This document shows positions 20,420-31,545 of a stretch of 64,000 nt of DNA, piece after piece. Origin of the DNA: Pinus tabuliformis (lineage: Eukaryota > Streptophyta > Pinopsida > Pinales > Pinaceae). The translations under genes and the position numbers were made by a program. The first letter of the stretch is position 1. Each line of letters starts with the position of its first letter. The stretch lies in assembly GCA_031772625.1 (NCBI GenBank), contig CM062810.1:869507650-869571649 (forward strand), read 5' to 3'. The notes below the pieces were generated by a model that had not been told where the DNA came from, did not search any database, and was given only the letters and a program-made list of their open reading frames with translations.

Positions 20420-21585
20420 GAGGAGCATGGTCAGTTTGATAAGGCAATGCATTCCGTAGTTACCATTCCCACTTACGTCACCACTCACGTCACCTCCTTC
20501 ACCTCCATCTTTGCCCACACCACCTCCACCAAACCTGTCGTTTAGCATGGCAAGCACGATCTAACTGACTATATTCAGAGGAGTAGGGAACAAAGATCCA
20601 TATCAGTTTTGGTTCGTAGTAAGAGCTGTGTGGGAAGCACATGGGTTACAGATGACAACATTAAGAAGGCGACACTGGTAAGCACACTATAGGATTGTGT
20701 ATTGACATGTTATATCAAGCAGATGAATGATCATCCAAATGCAGGAATAGTGAAGATCCATAATACGTTGAACAAAGAGTTTAACCGACTGAAGTCAGAG
20801 ACATAATCAATCATTGGATTTAAAGAGATCGCGATGCTTCTAGGCGAAACCCCCTGGGATCTGGATCAAAGGCTAAAAAGTACGATCTGTGAGGCTAATA
20901 TGACACTAACAGATGAGCAGCACTACGTGTGGTTTGTGGCATCTTTGACACCACACCTGAGGATAGCGTTGTCATAGCAGAAGCTCTCAACCCAGGCAGA
21001 AGCTTTGGAAATAACGATGAGGTTGCATGAAACACCGATATAGTATCCGAGGTTGGGAGTCTAACAAATCCACATGCAGCTACAAAACCTATGCTTGGAG
21101 ATGCGGAGTTTGAAACAGGATAGGGCACCCCAGCCAAAAGCACGTGAAGGTGTGTGGTGCATAAAATGTAAAGGCCAGGGCCACGATAAGGATCACTATC
21201 CAGTATTAGCGAACTATTTGGTGAGAGAGGGACCAATTCCATTGAGACCAGAGGCTCATGTAGGGCCAAGTGTGGCACCCGCGCTCTAGTGCACGATCTA
21301 TCAAGTGGGGGGAAAGCACACTACAGACAACTGTCACCTGTTGCAGAAGTATACACAGATTCCTCAACATCTATTTTGTAATTTTTGTAGATCAGTGGGC
21401 CACGATGAGTGAAACTTTCGGAGTTATGAGTTGTTGATGGATCAAGCACCTACCTATAGGATGTATATTGAGGCGCAAGGTCACAATCCAACCGCAGCAA
21501 TAGCACGCGGTGGATTCCAAGGAGGCGGACGAGGATGAGGATGAATGGGACATAGACGAGGGTGTGGACAATTAATCTGCTATAA
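20420..21585 (+). pseudogene. gag of element A: capsid region and first zinc knuckles
   Basis: Frame fragments match element B gag: TDDNIKKATLVSTL, NEFNR-like, GETPWDLDQRLK, MTLTDEQHYVWFVASLTPHLRIALS, then AEALEITMRLHE (all in 20640-21040). After this come knuckle-like blocks: WCIKCKGQGHDKDHY (near 21160), a Cys/His block with GGKHTTDNC (near 21300) and FCNFCRSVGHDE (near 21378). The N-terminal part (about 20400-20600) is shifted out of frame. Capsid plus nucleocapsid would form the particle and bind RNA. At least six stops or shifts. Confidence 0.7.
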
Positions 21586-22336
21586 TTGTGGAGGATTGGG
21601 CACTACGTGCATGACTGTATGAACCCGACTGGAACATGTTGTCCATACTATTATCATTTTGATCATGAAGTGGTAGATTGTTCGACGTTCATCGCACAAA
21701 TGTGCGAGAAGGGGGTACTACAGCCTACTCTGACTCAAAATATCCAAATGATGAGGTTTGAGCTACGCGAAGAAGACCCCGACGTGAAGATGGTGCTCAG
21801 AAGTGGTGCGAACATAGGGGAAGATAAGAGAAATCAACTCGAGGATGATACATGGGTTTGCAAGGCTCCTACAAAGGAACCTAAGTTTGACTTGGAGTGC
21901 GCAAGCGAAACGTTTATAGAAATTAAGAAGAGCTTCATGGAGGCCTCTACTTTAGGTAGTAAGGATCAACTAGAGCTGGGAATTGATCCTTCTATGCTTA
22001 ATACCTTTTTAGAGACATGCATGAAGTTGTTACGTGATAATAAGGTGGTTAAAGGATTACAGGAGTTGATAACTAGGTGCGCAGGATCAGGGGGACTGCA
22101 CGTAGTTCAGAATCTGGGAAAGCATACATTTCACACTGGAAGGGAAATGAAGTTGACAATTCAAATTGGCGAATATGAGATGGATCAGGTTATCTTAGAC
22201 CTAGGCTCAGACACGAATTTGTTACCAAAGCAGACATGGTAACGCATGGGCAAGCCCACGTTACAGTGGTCCCTATCCAATTACGGATGGAAAACCAACA
22301 AAAGATCGTGCCCATGGGAAGATTGCAAGGGGTAAC
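21586..22336 (+). pseudogene. element A nucleocapsid tail and N-terminal half of the aspartic protease
   Basis: A 218-codon open frame (21586-22242) begins with two more Cys/His blocks (GHYVHDC; CCPYYYHFDHEVVDC) and a long linker. It then reads QIGEYEMDQVILDLGSDTNLLPKQTW, where D-L-G-S is the retropepsin active-site motif. A stop at 22240 and a shift follow; the match to element B continues to a GRLQG-like stretch at about 22330, where element C is inserted at 22337. The second half resumes at 31173. The protease would cut the Gag-Pol polyprotein. Confidence 0.75.
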
Positions 22337-22535
22337 TGTTATAGACATATTTGGGAACTACAACCCCAATCACATATGTCCATAAACCAAGGGCTTCTAA
22401 ACCCCTAAAAGTTTTGTTTCATACCCTAAAGGAGCAAGGTCAGCTGATTACATCATCTCCCAGAATTTCTCCATGAAAAACTACTCAGAACTGGTCAAAA
22501 TAGGACCATACAGACTGCTCCATGCATAGGGTGCA

Positions 22536-22573
22536 ATGCATCTCACCTATTACACACAAGGGGTGTGATGCAT
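22536..22573 (+). promoter_or_regulatory. ATGCATCTCACC...GGTGTGATGCAT hairpin in U3 of element C
   Basis: Two 12-base arms, 11 of 12 complementary, around a 14-base loop. The same hairpin is present in LTR 2 (29360-29397), decayed in LTR 3 (near 30345), and a related hairpin with the same loop length is in the leader at 23755-23792. Confidence 0.6.
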
Positions 22574-22812
22574 ACTATAAAGCCCTTCTATAGGGTGCGA
22601 TGAGCGAGAACAGACAAATGGTAGAAGCAGTTTGCTAGGTGGAAACCCAGAGAATCTTCTAGAAACTGCTCATATGACACTTGCCTCTTTGAATTCGCCC
22701 AAGGATGAGTAAGAGATCTGAAATCTCCAAGTGGAACCAAGGACTATTAGTGAAATGACACTATATATGGAACCAAGGACTATTAGTGCTGACTCACTTT
22801 CCTGAAAACATC

Positions 22813-22820
22813 TATATATG
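22813..22820 (+). promoter_or_regulatory. TATA-like box in LTR 1 of element C
   Basis: TATATATG followed by GATCCCTCAT, kept in all three LTR copies (near 29630 and 30612). Probable RNA start signal; position mid-LTR is usual. Confidence 0.45.
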
Positions 22821-23389
22821 GATCCCTCATCCAAGAGATCCAAAGGCTGGAATTTTGTAATTTGCAAGGAAGTGTTGTTGGTTTCTCTTTGAAGACATTG
22901 TTGGGTGATCTTGCTTTGTATGAGGTGAAGAGGGCTTTCATGCTAGGAGGATGATGCTGGATCAGATAGCTTGGTTGTAATCCTCTCTTCTACTACTTCT
23001 ATCAATAAAGCTATTTGAGTTTTCCTCCATATGCTTGTATATCTCTGAATCTTGTATTTGTATATGCATTTATATGGTTAATGTACATCTAATCCTACAT
23101 TTTTTATGGTTATAGATCTCTATGCTTTGATGGTATTTTTCTGCTTTGACTCTAAAGGTGTTCTTTGAAACGGGACAAGTGAGAAAGGAGTGGCGAAAGC
23201 TCTATCAAGGGAGAGAGGAAACAAGCAAGGAGACTAGCGAAAGATTGAGGTTGGTACTCTATTCTTCTCTCTCATCTATCTCTCATAAAGGAAGACACAA
23301 GTAACTTTAATTTGTTTGTTTCTAAGATAGCTACCTATCTTAGTGGGACTAGCAGCTCTGAATGGACACTAGTTTTCCCGATAGCAAAA

Positions 23390-23405
23390 TGGTGACTCCA
23401 CTGGG
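23390..23405 (+). other. primer-binding site of element C
   Basis: TGGTGACTCCACTGGG lies three bases after LTR 1. Element D has TGGCGACTGCACTAGGGG at the same place. These resemble the TGGCGACTC-type sites of Ogre/Tat elements, thought to be primed by an Arg tRNA; the tRNA match was not checked. Confidence 0.7.
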
Positions 23406-25140
23406 AAGCGAATAGTTTGTTTGTTTTGTTACTGTTGTTTGCTTTATAAACTACAGATAGAGCCTGAAGTTAAGCCAGCTAGCCTTTGAACTACTTTTTC
23501 TATGCAATTACAAAGTAGATCAATGCTACCTTAGTCAATCTCTGGGTTGGTTTATTAACTGAACATCTAGTTTGCAAACATCCTAAGTGCCCTGGTGGTA
23601 GCTCAAATAACCTCATTAGGTCAGCCCGTATACTTTGTGTTTACTGAAAATCATTAGCTCAGCCTAAATCCTTGAACTTAGCTGGAAACTATGAGTGAAA
23701 ACCAACCACAGTCTTGTCCATGGACCATTGCACTATCTCTTCTTGGCAGTCTGGATGCATCACACCTCCCATGTGCTATAGGTGAGATGCATCCCTCTTT
23801 CCCTGTGTTACAGGTGCGATGATCAGATGAGACTATTTCTGGCTCCAGAGTTTGGTTTTTTCTTCCTTTTCATCAGCTTTATTTAGTAGTTTTGTTGTCT
23901 ATGATCAATATATCTCTGTTGAAACCATATTCATTTGCATTATTCAGTCTCCATCAGAAGGAATTCTGAATTTTTTATGTATTTTTCATCATTTACAATT
24001 CTCTTTTGCAAACAGTAGCTTAATCAAACTGTCGTCTTTTGATTTGAAAGTGTTGCAAGTGTAGTTTTCAGTCAAGGAAAAGAGTGTCACAAATAATTCC
24101 TCTTTTAGATAGTCGATTACACTTTTTCCATTGTATTTGATTTGAATCATTAAGTATTTGAAGTGTTGAAAGCAATTTTAAATTTGAAATTGCAAAGTGT
24201 CGTCTTGGCTTTGCTTTCGTTTTTTGAAAAGAAAATTGTTAGTATTGTTGCTTCGAAAGAAGATAGTTGAAATCTATACTTTGTTTTCTTTTTTTCATTC
24301 TCACATTAAGGAAATTGAAAAACAATACATGCATGTGTATTTGAATTAAGACTGCATGCTGAAGTTGATTTAGGAAAAGTGCATTTTATTGTGTGCTCTC
24401 TGCTCTATGTTGAAAGAATTTCATTTCTCTTTCCTTAGTAGCTAGGATTTTCATTGCAAAAAAAAAAAAAAATGACTGTTTGTCATCTTAGATTGCATGT
24501 TTAGGAATTGTATATCTACATCACGCGGTGAACCTTAAAGGCAAACTTCTTAAGAAATATCAATTGTAAAATAAACTTCAATGAACATAAAAATGCTTTG
24601 GAACCTAATGCACAACATTTACAAGTCTAGGCTAGAGACGTATTCCGGCATCGTAAATCCTGGTAACTATCACTTTCATCATAGGTTGGGTGATTCCTCC
24701 TCTTTGAGACAACAAGTGCCAGTATGGACTTGTGCTCCCATGTACCTTCAAGTATATATTGGGGGACCACAATAGGATACATCCTTTATACTTAGGAAAC
24801 CGTGTCTGCCACCCTATCGATTACAATGCACTGAACACAACATTTGGGAAGATTGATTGTCGTACCATAAAAAGTATTTTGTAGTTTTGCGATTGGTTTG
24901 GTAATCCCTCTATCTAGATTTCCAGAGTAGTCACTTTCATTCCCTTTTAGACTCCTTAAAAGAAAAGGTCCATCTGAGCACTTGTCACTTCAGGCTCATT
25001 AAAAATCGAAGGCGACTAGAGTCATCTTTAGCTTTTTCTCGACTCTTAAAAATTGAAAAAGCAAGTTGTGTCAAAGCATCATAAAATTTATTTTAATCGG
25101 AACAATGTCGCTATTCCCTCATTGGTCTTTACGTTGAGAA
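23406..25140 (+). other. leader of element C
   Basis: No real gene is seen. It contains the second hairpin (23755-23792), a further GGTGCGATGATC word at 23812-23825, T-rich DNA to about 24470, and from 24950 to 25065 three CTCATTAAA/CTCTTAAA-type repeats like those of the 3' region. A capsid frame, expected here in a complete relative (compare element D), was not found, so it may be deleted. Confidence 0.5.
23755..23792 (+). repeat. leader hairpin of element C related to its U3 hairpin
   Basis: ATGCATCACACC, 14-base loop, GGTGAGATGCAT: 11 of 12 pairs, the same arm words as at 22536-22573 with the central mismatch changed. Present in RNA, so a packaging or translation signal is possible; no direct evidence. 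Confidence 0.55.
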
Positions 25141-26265
25141 ATGGAGTCTACCAATCAAGGATTTCCCCTTGGGGGAAATCCCAGTCCCTTCTCCTCTTTG
25201 GGGGATGTTGGTGCTCCACACATGGCCACATTGTCCCTTCTAGGACTCACAATTGGCCTGCTCATATGGCTTTCCTCAACCTCGGTCGTTCAAAACACCG
25301 CAATTCCTCAGCAATCAAATCAGCAACCAGATGATCCTGAAGTCGCTCCCCCACTTTCTACTTCGTTTGTTTCTCCATCTCCTTCTTCCTCTTCGCTTGG
25401 TGAAGCTAGTAATGCTAAAAACCAAGTGACTAAGGAGAAGAAGAAAGGGAAGGAGAAGAAGAAGAAGAATCCAACCACGAAAGGGGACAACCGTGCATCA
25501 TCTGGAAAAAATCCACACACAGCACCTTCCAAGCCTAAATCTCCATGTGTCATTTGCAAGGAAGACCACTATCATCGAGATTGTCCTTGCATCCCATGGA
25601 TCTTAAGGGCCTGATCTCCCCACTTGCATAATCCAATGTCTTCAACCGCTGATGATCATGTTGAAAGCACACCATCAACTAGTGAAAGTGAAGTCAATGG
25701 ACAAAAAGGAAGATCCAAATTTCCTTGTAGACTGTGTGAAGGCGATCATTCCCTCCACCGTTGTCCCTTCCTAGACGAAGCAAAAAGAGTCTTGGATAAC
25801 TATCCTGTGTCACTACAGTGACCTCCTCCTGGATACAAGAAACTCTTTCCGAGTCCATCGCTAGTTGAAAATCCAACTAACACACCTTTGTTGTCAGTCG
25901 AAGCACCTATCATTGAAGATAAACCCTCTGAGTCCACACCGGACCAAAGTCAACAGGTCGAGATGGCAGTCGACCCAATCTTGTCTTTAGAGGACCCACC
26001 TTCAGATGATATTGTCACCAAAGAGAATGAGAACGACACTGTTCAAATTCTCTTCATAGACATAGACTCTGATGAACATGGGAGAAATCTACCCATTCCT
26101 TTACCATTGGAAGGAAGTTCGTCAGAGATGTATCTAGCCGTTTATTCGGTCCCACCTCCAAGAAACCTGGTCATTTCCTTCGATCGGAACCTACTAGGCA
26201 GACCTCGCCTACCATCTAATATACCATTCCGAATCATAGTACAAGCTTGGTACTATTATAGATGA
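25141..26265 (+). pseudogene. element C ORF with hydrophobic segment and two CX2CX3HX4C knuckles
   Basis: One frame with two in-frame TGA stops (25613 and about 25820). Order: a hydrophobic stretch of about 18 residues (LSLLGLTIGLLIWL, near residue 30), a Ser/Pro region, a Lys-rich block (KKKGKEKKKKN), then two knuckles CVICKEDHYHRDC and CRLCEGDHSLHRC (both CX2CX3HX4C), then an acidic tail. The knuckles match the gag C-terminus of Tat-like elements (compare 55183-55221 in element D). A capsid domain is not visible. The hydrophobic stretch could be a membrane helix or just a decayed capsid end. The Met at 25141 is the first in frame but the true start may be upstream. Confidence 0.6.
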
Positions 26266-26689
26266 AGGGTCTTTTGTGAGTATCCTTTCCTCAACTGCTT
26301 GGAAAGTCCTTGGTTCACCATCACTTCTGCCTAAGATTCGAAATCTGACAGGCTTCAACAAAGGAACTAGTCGACTGTTAAGGATCCTTCCAAATTTGCC
26401 TATAACTTTGAAAAGGAAAACCATTCATCCAAATGTGATGGTAGTCCAAGGACCTCTATATTACAATCTACTCCTTGGGCATGACTATATTTATAGCATG
26501 GGAGCCATCGTCTCCTCACTCTTCCGAGTCATGTGTTTTCCACATGAAGGCAGAGTGGTTCACCTAGGTGAGCAGCTTTCATTCCCTGGTTCAAACACAA
26601 CTATTAGTCAAATGCCATCCCTAACTAGTCTTTTCGCACAAGGAATGTCTCATCAATATCGAGTCCATCCACCTGATGATCGCGAGTGA
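26246..26689 (+). pseudogene. aspartic protease of element C
   Basis: The frame, shifted from the preceding ORF near 26240, reads TIIDEGSFVSILSS (active-site Asp at 26261-26263) and later LLLGHDYIYSMGAIVSS, a flap/LLG motif as in retropepsins. The motif is D-E-G-S rather than the usual D-T-G or D-S-G; element D also has D-E-G. It ends at a stop at 26687-26689. No RT follows: the next kilobase carries only decayed fragments. Confidence 0.7.
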
Positions 26690-29147
26690 TTCGGTGATTG
26701 TGACTGAAACCCACGAGGCATGCACCCTAGTCTACTTCGGTAGAAAAAACCCCATATATAAGATAGGTTTCCACGTAGGAATATGACTAGTCTGACAATC
26801 CTGTCCATTTAGGATAATGGATCAGTCTGGAAAGGGATTCCTCCGTCAAAGGTTAGGTGATTGGAGCTAGAATCACCTTCGTCCATTTCAATGGACAGAT
26901 CCAAGGAAGTGTTTTGTCTACACATGTGGATGAAACAATCTTGTTAATGCAAGAACTTCCATATGGTGACCTGGAAACTCTATTTCATTATACTTGGGGG
27001 CATGCAAACCTTTTTGCATGCAAGTGAAAAACAACCATTTATTTTCTTAGTTTGTAGGTTCTCAACCCTTTAGACTCGTAGGTTGGTTGTTCCTAGCTTG
27101 CATAAGGAAAGTCTCAGGAGCAAAGTTTCTGAATGGGGCAAGCTCCCTAAAAAATGAACCTATCGATGAGACATTCTTATCATACGACTGGCACGAGCAG
27201 TTTTATGCAAAGTTCAAGCTCGTTAAAAAATAAACCTCACCATGAGCAGTTTTACGCGAAGTTCAAGCTCGTCAAAAAATAAACCTAGCAATGAGCAAAT
27301 GTTTCCATAGAGTTCAAGCTCATTAAAAATGAACCCCACCTTTGATAAATAACCATTTTTAATGCATGACTATCAGCTTTTGAACCTTTGTCGTGTTCTT
27401 ACCATCACCTCCACTCTTTTTTAGCCAATCATACACCTCCATTTGATTGTTTACCCTTTTGAGGAACAGCTGCGATGAGTGATTCTACTAGCCACCTCCT
27501 TTACACTGCCATGATTGGAATGTTCCAAACCTTACCTGGAACTAGTTGCTATCTAAAACATCACTCGTTCCTCAAGAATGAGTCTCCTTTAAGCTCTTTT
27601 CATCTGACTCGTAAAATATGAAAATATTGCCGAGAAATTGGCCTCTCCAACTCATTAAAGCGACCGGAAGTGCTATCCCTCTTCTAGATTTTAATCTTTT
27701 CAGACCTGAGGGATTATTACACAAAAATATTGAGCACTTGTCTTGTTCGGCTCATTAAAACTATCGAAAAATTCATCCCTTTTGTATTATTTTATACCTT
27801 TCAGACTTAATGGATTACTTTATGAAAAAGGACCACTGGAGTTGCCTTTAATTCCCTTTTTAGACTCTCTAAAATTGAAAAGGACCAAGTTATCTTTGTT
27901 GCTAAACTCATTAAAACAATAGTGACAAACTTGTCCATGCAGACAAGATCGAGTTTCACTGTTGCTAGGCTTGTTAAAACATAGCGATGGGTTTGCCCGA
28001 AGGGCAAATTATAGAACAAGCATATGTTATCATCCTCAAGATTAACAAAAATAAAGAGGTACTGGTCAACAATGACTGGGGAAAAAGGGAAGAAAACTTG
28101 AAAAGCTTCATTGGTATCAGGTCGCTCTTGAACATGACACTTTCATTCCGTCACCATGATTGAGTTGGGTTGGGTTATTCCGTTCATCGGTCATATCACT
28201 ATTGGTCCACCGTACCATCCACCTTGGGGTTAATGCTACCAATCCATCTCAGTGTCGCTGATATGTTCAAGAGAAGTCACTCAGATAATTCACCAACCTA
28301 ACTAACGTCTCATCTGCTGCAATAGCTTCACTCTCCATTTTTCATGACCGCCACCCTAAACCTTGTATCATCAGATCGTTTTCACCTCCACAAAATCATT
28401 TTCTCTATTCTGTGTCGTAGATGTGGGATTCATTAAGGCCCTCCTATGATGAGTCTCTTCTTGTTGACATCAGCTCATTATCCAAGAAGTTGATTTAGGA
28501 ATAACCCTTTCAGTACTTTGAAGCTTGCATGCCCCAATGGTAAGTTTCTCACTTCTGGCGACAGGTTTACATCAATGGCCTTTGACCGAAAGATTTCATG
28601 TAGTGTTCAAAATCAAATCATGTATTCACACCAGGTGAATTTTTTTGCAGTGCCTTGAGGATCATCATCATTACCGGTGATTCTTCTCGCACCTGTTAAT
28701 AGCTTACATCATTGGCTGGTAATCAAGAAATTTCTTTCCATGTTCGACATCAGAACGTCTTTTCACATGGATCGACTTGTACTTAGGGTGAAGATTGAAT
28801 GAGTTTGAAGACCCCGGATCTATTTTCATCCATCCGGGTAGCGATATATTCAAGAAAATAAAGACATCAAATGTACATCACAGCTGCACAGATAATCATC
28901 CAAACTAAAGGATGATGGCTCTACCAGAATCATCAGTCTGCCGCATAGATGATTGTCTGTCTTATGTACATGAATACGAATTTATAAAGTTGAGCATGGG
29001 AAAGCCCACCTCAGCTAGATCATGGAAATATTATGAAGATAATGTATTGTGTTGTATCTTATTACAGGTCACCTTCCATTTCAAAAAACCTTGGATCCTC
29101 ATTATGAAGCATTTCACCCAACATTAAAAGGATTTACGACCTCATGC
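26690..29147 (+). other. non-coding 3' region of element C with CTCATTAAA-type tandem repeats
   Basis: No RT, RNase H or integrase is readable. At 27195-27340 there are three units of about 49 bases beginning GAGCA and containing GTTCAAGCTCGTTAAAAA. At 27590-28010 looser units of 40-90 bases each hold an (A)CTCATTAAA or CTCGTAAAA word followed by A-rich DNA. The rest (28020-29147) is unassigned. Variable tandem repeats in the 3' untranslated region are known for Tat/Ogre elements. Confidence 0.6.
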
Positions 29148-29160
29148 CTTAGGGGGAAAC
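29148..29160 (+). other. polypurine tract of element C
   Basis: TAGGGGGAAAC directly before LTR 2 (TGTTATAG at 29161). Element D has TTTAGGGGGCATC at the same place. Confidence 0.75.
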
Positions 29161-30152
29161 TGTTATAGATATATTTGGGCACTGCAACCCCAATAACATA
29201 TGTCCATAAACCAAGGGATTCTAAGCCCCTAAAAGTGTTGTTTCATACCCTAAAGTAACAAGGTCGGTTGATTACATCATCTCCCAAAGGTTCTCCATGA
29301 AAAACTACTCAGAATTGGTCAAAACAGGGCCATACAGACTACTCCATGCATAGGGTGCGATGCATCTCACCTATTACACACAGGGGGTGTGATGCATGCT
29401 GGAAATCCCTTCTATAGGGTGCAATGATCGAGAGTAGAAAAATGGCAGAAACAGTTTGTTAGGTGGAAACCCAGAGAAACTTCTAGAAACTGCTCATATG
29501 ACACTTGCCTCTCTGAATTCGCCCAGGGATGAGTAAGAGATCTAAAATCTCCAAGTGGAACCAAGGACTATTACTAAAATCACACTAATCAAAATCCCAG
29601 AAGCTAACTCACTCTCCTGAATACATCTATATATGGATCCCTCATCCAAGAGATCCAAAGGCTAGAATTTTGTAATTTGCAAGGAAGTGTTATTGGTAAC
29701 TCTTTGAAGACATTGTTGGGTGATCTTGCTTTATATGAGGTGAAGAGGGCTTTCATGCTGGGAGGATGATGCTGGATCAGATAACCTGGTTGTAATCCTC
29801 TCTTCTAATACTTCTATCAATAAAGCTATTTGAGTTTTCCTCCATATGCTTGTATATCTCTGAATCTTGTATTTGTATATGCATTTATATGGTTAATGTA
29901 TATCTGATCCTACATTTTTTATGGTTATAGATCTCTATGCTTTGATGGTATTTTGCTTCTTTGACTCTACAAGTGTTCTTTGAAGCAGGACAAGTGAGAA
30001 AGGAGTGGAAAAAGCTCTATCAAGGTAGAGAGGAAACGAGCAAGGAGACTAGTGAAAGACTGAGGTTGGTACTCTTTGCTTCTCTTTCATCTATCTCTCA
30101 TAAAGGAAAACACAAGTAACTTTAATTTGTTTGTTTCTAAGATAGCTACCCA
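29161..30152 (+). repeat. LTR 2 of element C, 3' end missing
   Basis: Matches LTR 1 from its first base but stops at GATAGCTACCCA, about 50 bases short of the true end. It is joined directly to LTR 3. Confidence 0.85.
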
Positions 30153-31167
30153 TGTGATTCGGCACTACAACCTCAATCACATATGTCCATAAACCAAGGG
30201 CTTCTAAACCCCTAAAAGTGTTGTTTCATACCCTAAAGGAACATGGTCAGCTAATTACATCATCTCCCAGAAGTTCTCCATGAAAAACTACTTGGAACTG
30301 GTCAAAACAGGACCATACAGACTGCTCCATGCATAGGGTGCAATGAATCTCACCTATTACACACAGGGGGGTGCGATGGATACTGGAAAGCCCTTCTGTA
30401 GGGTGCAATGAGCGAGGACAGACAAACGGCAGAAGCAGTTTGCTAGGTGGAAATCCAGAGAATTTTCTAGAAACTACTCATATGACACTTGCCTCTCTGA
30501 ATTCGCCCAGGGATGAGTAAGAGATCTGAAATCTCCAAGTGGAACCAAGGACTATCATTGAAATGACACTAATCAAAATCCCAGAAGCTGACTCACTCTC
30601 CTGAAAACATCTATATATGGATCCCTCACCCAAGAGATCTAAAAGCTGGAATTTTGTAATTTGCAAGGAAGTGTTGTTGGTTTCTCTTTGAAGACATTGT
30701 TGGGTGATCTTGCTTTGTAGGAGGTGAAGAGGGCTTTCATGCTGGGAGGATGATGCTGGATCAGATAGCTTAGTTGTAATCCTCTCTTGTACTACTTCTA
30801 TCAATAAAGCTATTTGTGTTTTCATCCATTTGCTTGTATATCTCTAAATCTTGTATTTGTATATTAATTTATATGGTTAACGTACATATGATCCTACATT
30901 GTTTATGGTTATAGATCTCTACTACTTTGACTCCTCAGGTGTTCTTTGAAACGAGACAAGTGAGAAAGTAGTGGCAAAATCTCTATCAAGGGAGAGAGGA
31001 AACAAGCAAGGAGACTAGCGAAAGACTGAGGTTGGTACTCTCTGCTTCTCTCTCATCTATCTCTCATAAAGGAAGACACAAGTAACTTTAATCTGTTTGT
31101 TTCTAAGATAGCTACCCATCGTAGTGGGACTAGCAGCTCTGAATGGACACTAGTTTTCCCGATAACA
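30153..31167 (+). repeat. LTR 3 of element C, first bases missing
   Basis: Begins TGTGATTCGGCACTAC where the other copies have about 19 bases of TGTTATAG-type start. It ends TTTTCCCGATAACA, followed by the right target duplication ATAAC. The tandem LTR 2-LTR 3 arrangement suggests unequal recombination followed by a deletion that removed a second internal region. Confidence 0.85.
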
Positions 31168-31172
31168 ATAAC

Positions 31173-31545
31173 AGTGGATATTGAGGGTGCGAGGACGCAG
31201 ATGAACTTTGAGGTAATAGAGATTATGGATGACAGTAACCCTTACGCCATGATGTTAGGGATAGACTGAGCCACGGATATGAATGGAGTCATCAACTTGA
31301 AGAAGCGGAAAATGATTTTTGAGAAAAAGTCTCTGCCCATAGTAGTTCCGCTCGATCCAGCTGAAGGGGCATGCTACACTCAACCTGTGTATGGGGATGA
31401 CATCGAGGATGAGATGGATTGCATCTATCAGATAGTGACGCAAGACCAGGATCGGGTGAATCTGACTGAAGATGGAAGAATCTCATGGGAATGCAATAGT
31501 TCCTGTACTTCAGATTCGGACAAAGAAATAGAACACTGGTAGAAC
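31173..31545 (+). pseudogene. C-terminal half of the element A protease and linker
   Basis: After element C the plus strand resumes VDIEGARTQMNFEVIEIMDD and MMLGID-stop-ATDMNGVINLKKRK, matching element B 44900-45060 (LLGIDWATDMNG). LLGID is the flap-proximal hydrophobic-Gly motif of retropepsins. A linker rich in Asp/Glu (31370-31540) follows, ending EIEHW-stop. It confirms that C interrupted one continuous protease. Confidence 0.75.

Larger units (their letters stand above)
22337..23386 (+). repeat. LTR 1 of element C
   Basis: 1050 bp from TGTTATAG to CGATAGCA (last bases mutated from ATAACA). It aligns with 29161-30152 and 30153-31167, about 90% by eye over the first 135 bases. It contains a hairpin at 22536-22573, a TATATATG box near 22813 and a local duplication around ATATATGGAACCAAGGACTATTAG. 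The poly(A)-signal-like AATAAAG at about 23003 is conserved in all three copies. Confidence 0.9.
22337..31167 (+). mobile_element. Element C: Tat-like non-autonomous LTR retrotransposon inside protease of element A
   Basis: The left LTR starts TGTTATAG at 22337; the rightmost LTR ends ATAACA at 31167, giving TGTTAT/ATAACA inverted ends. The 5-bp flanks GTAAC (22332-22336) and ATAAC (31168-31172) are a target duplication with one transition. Between them are a PBS, a leader, a knuckle-bearing ORF, a protease, a repeat-rich 3' region and PPT, but no RT, RNase H or integrase. There are three LTR copies, the last two in tandem. PBS, knuckles, protease and 3' repeats resemble element D, so C and D are relatives on the Tat branch of gypsy. 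Confidence 0.85.

Noticed and set aside
25222-25300. Single membrane helix as evidence for an envelope protein in element C
   Set aside because: The ORF continues into zinc knuckles and lies in the gag position; one hydrophobic stretch in a decayed frame is not enough.
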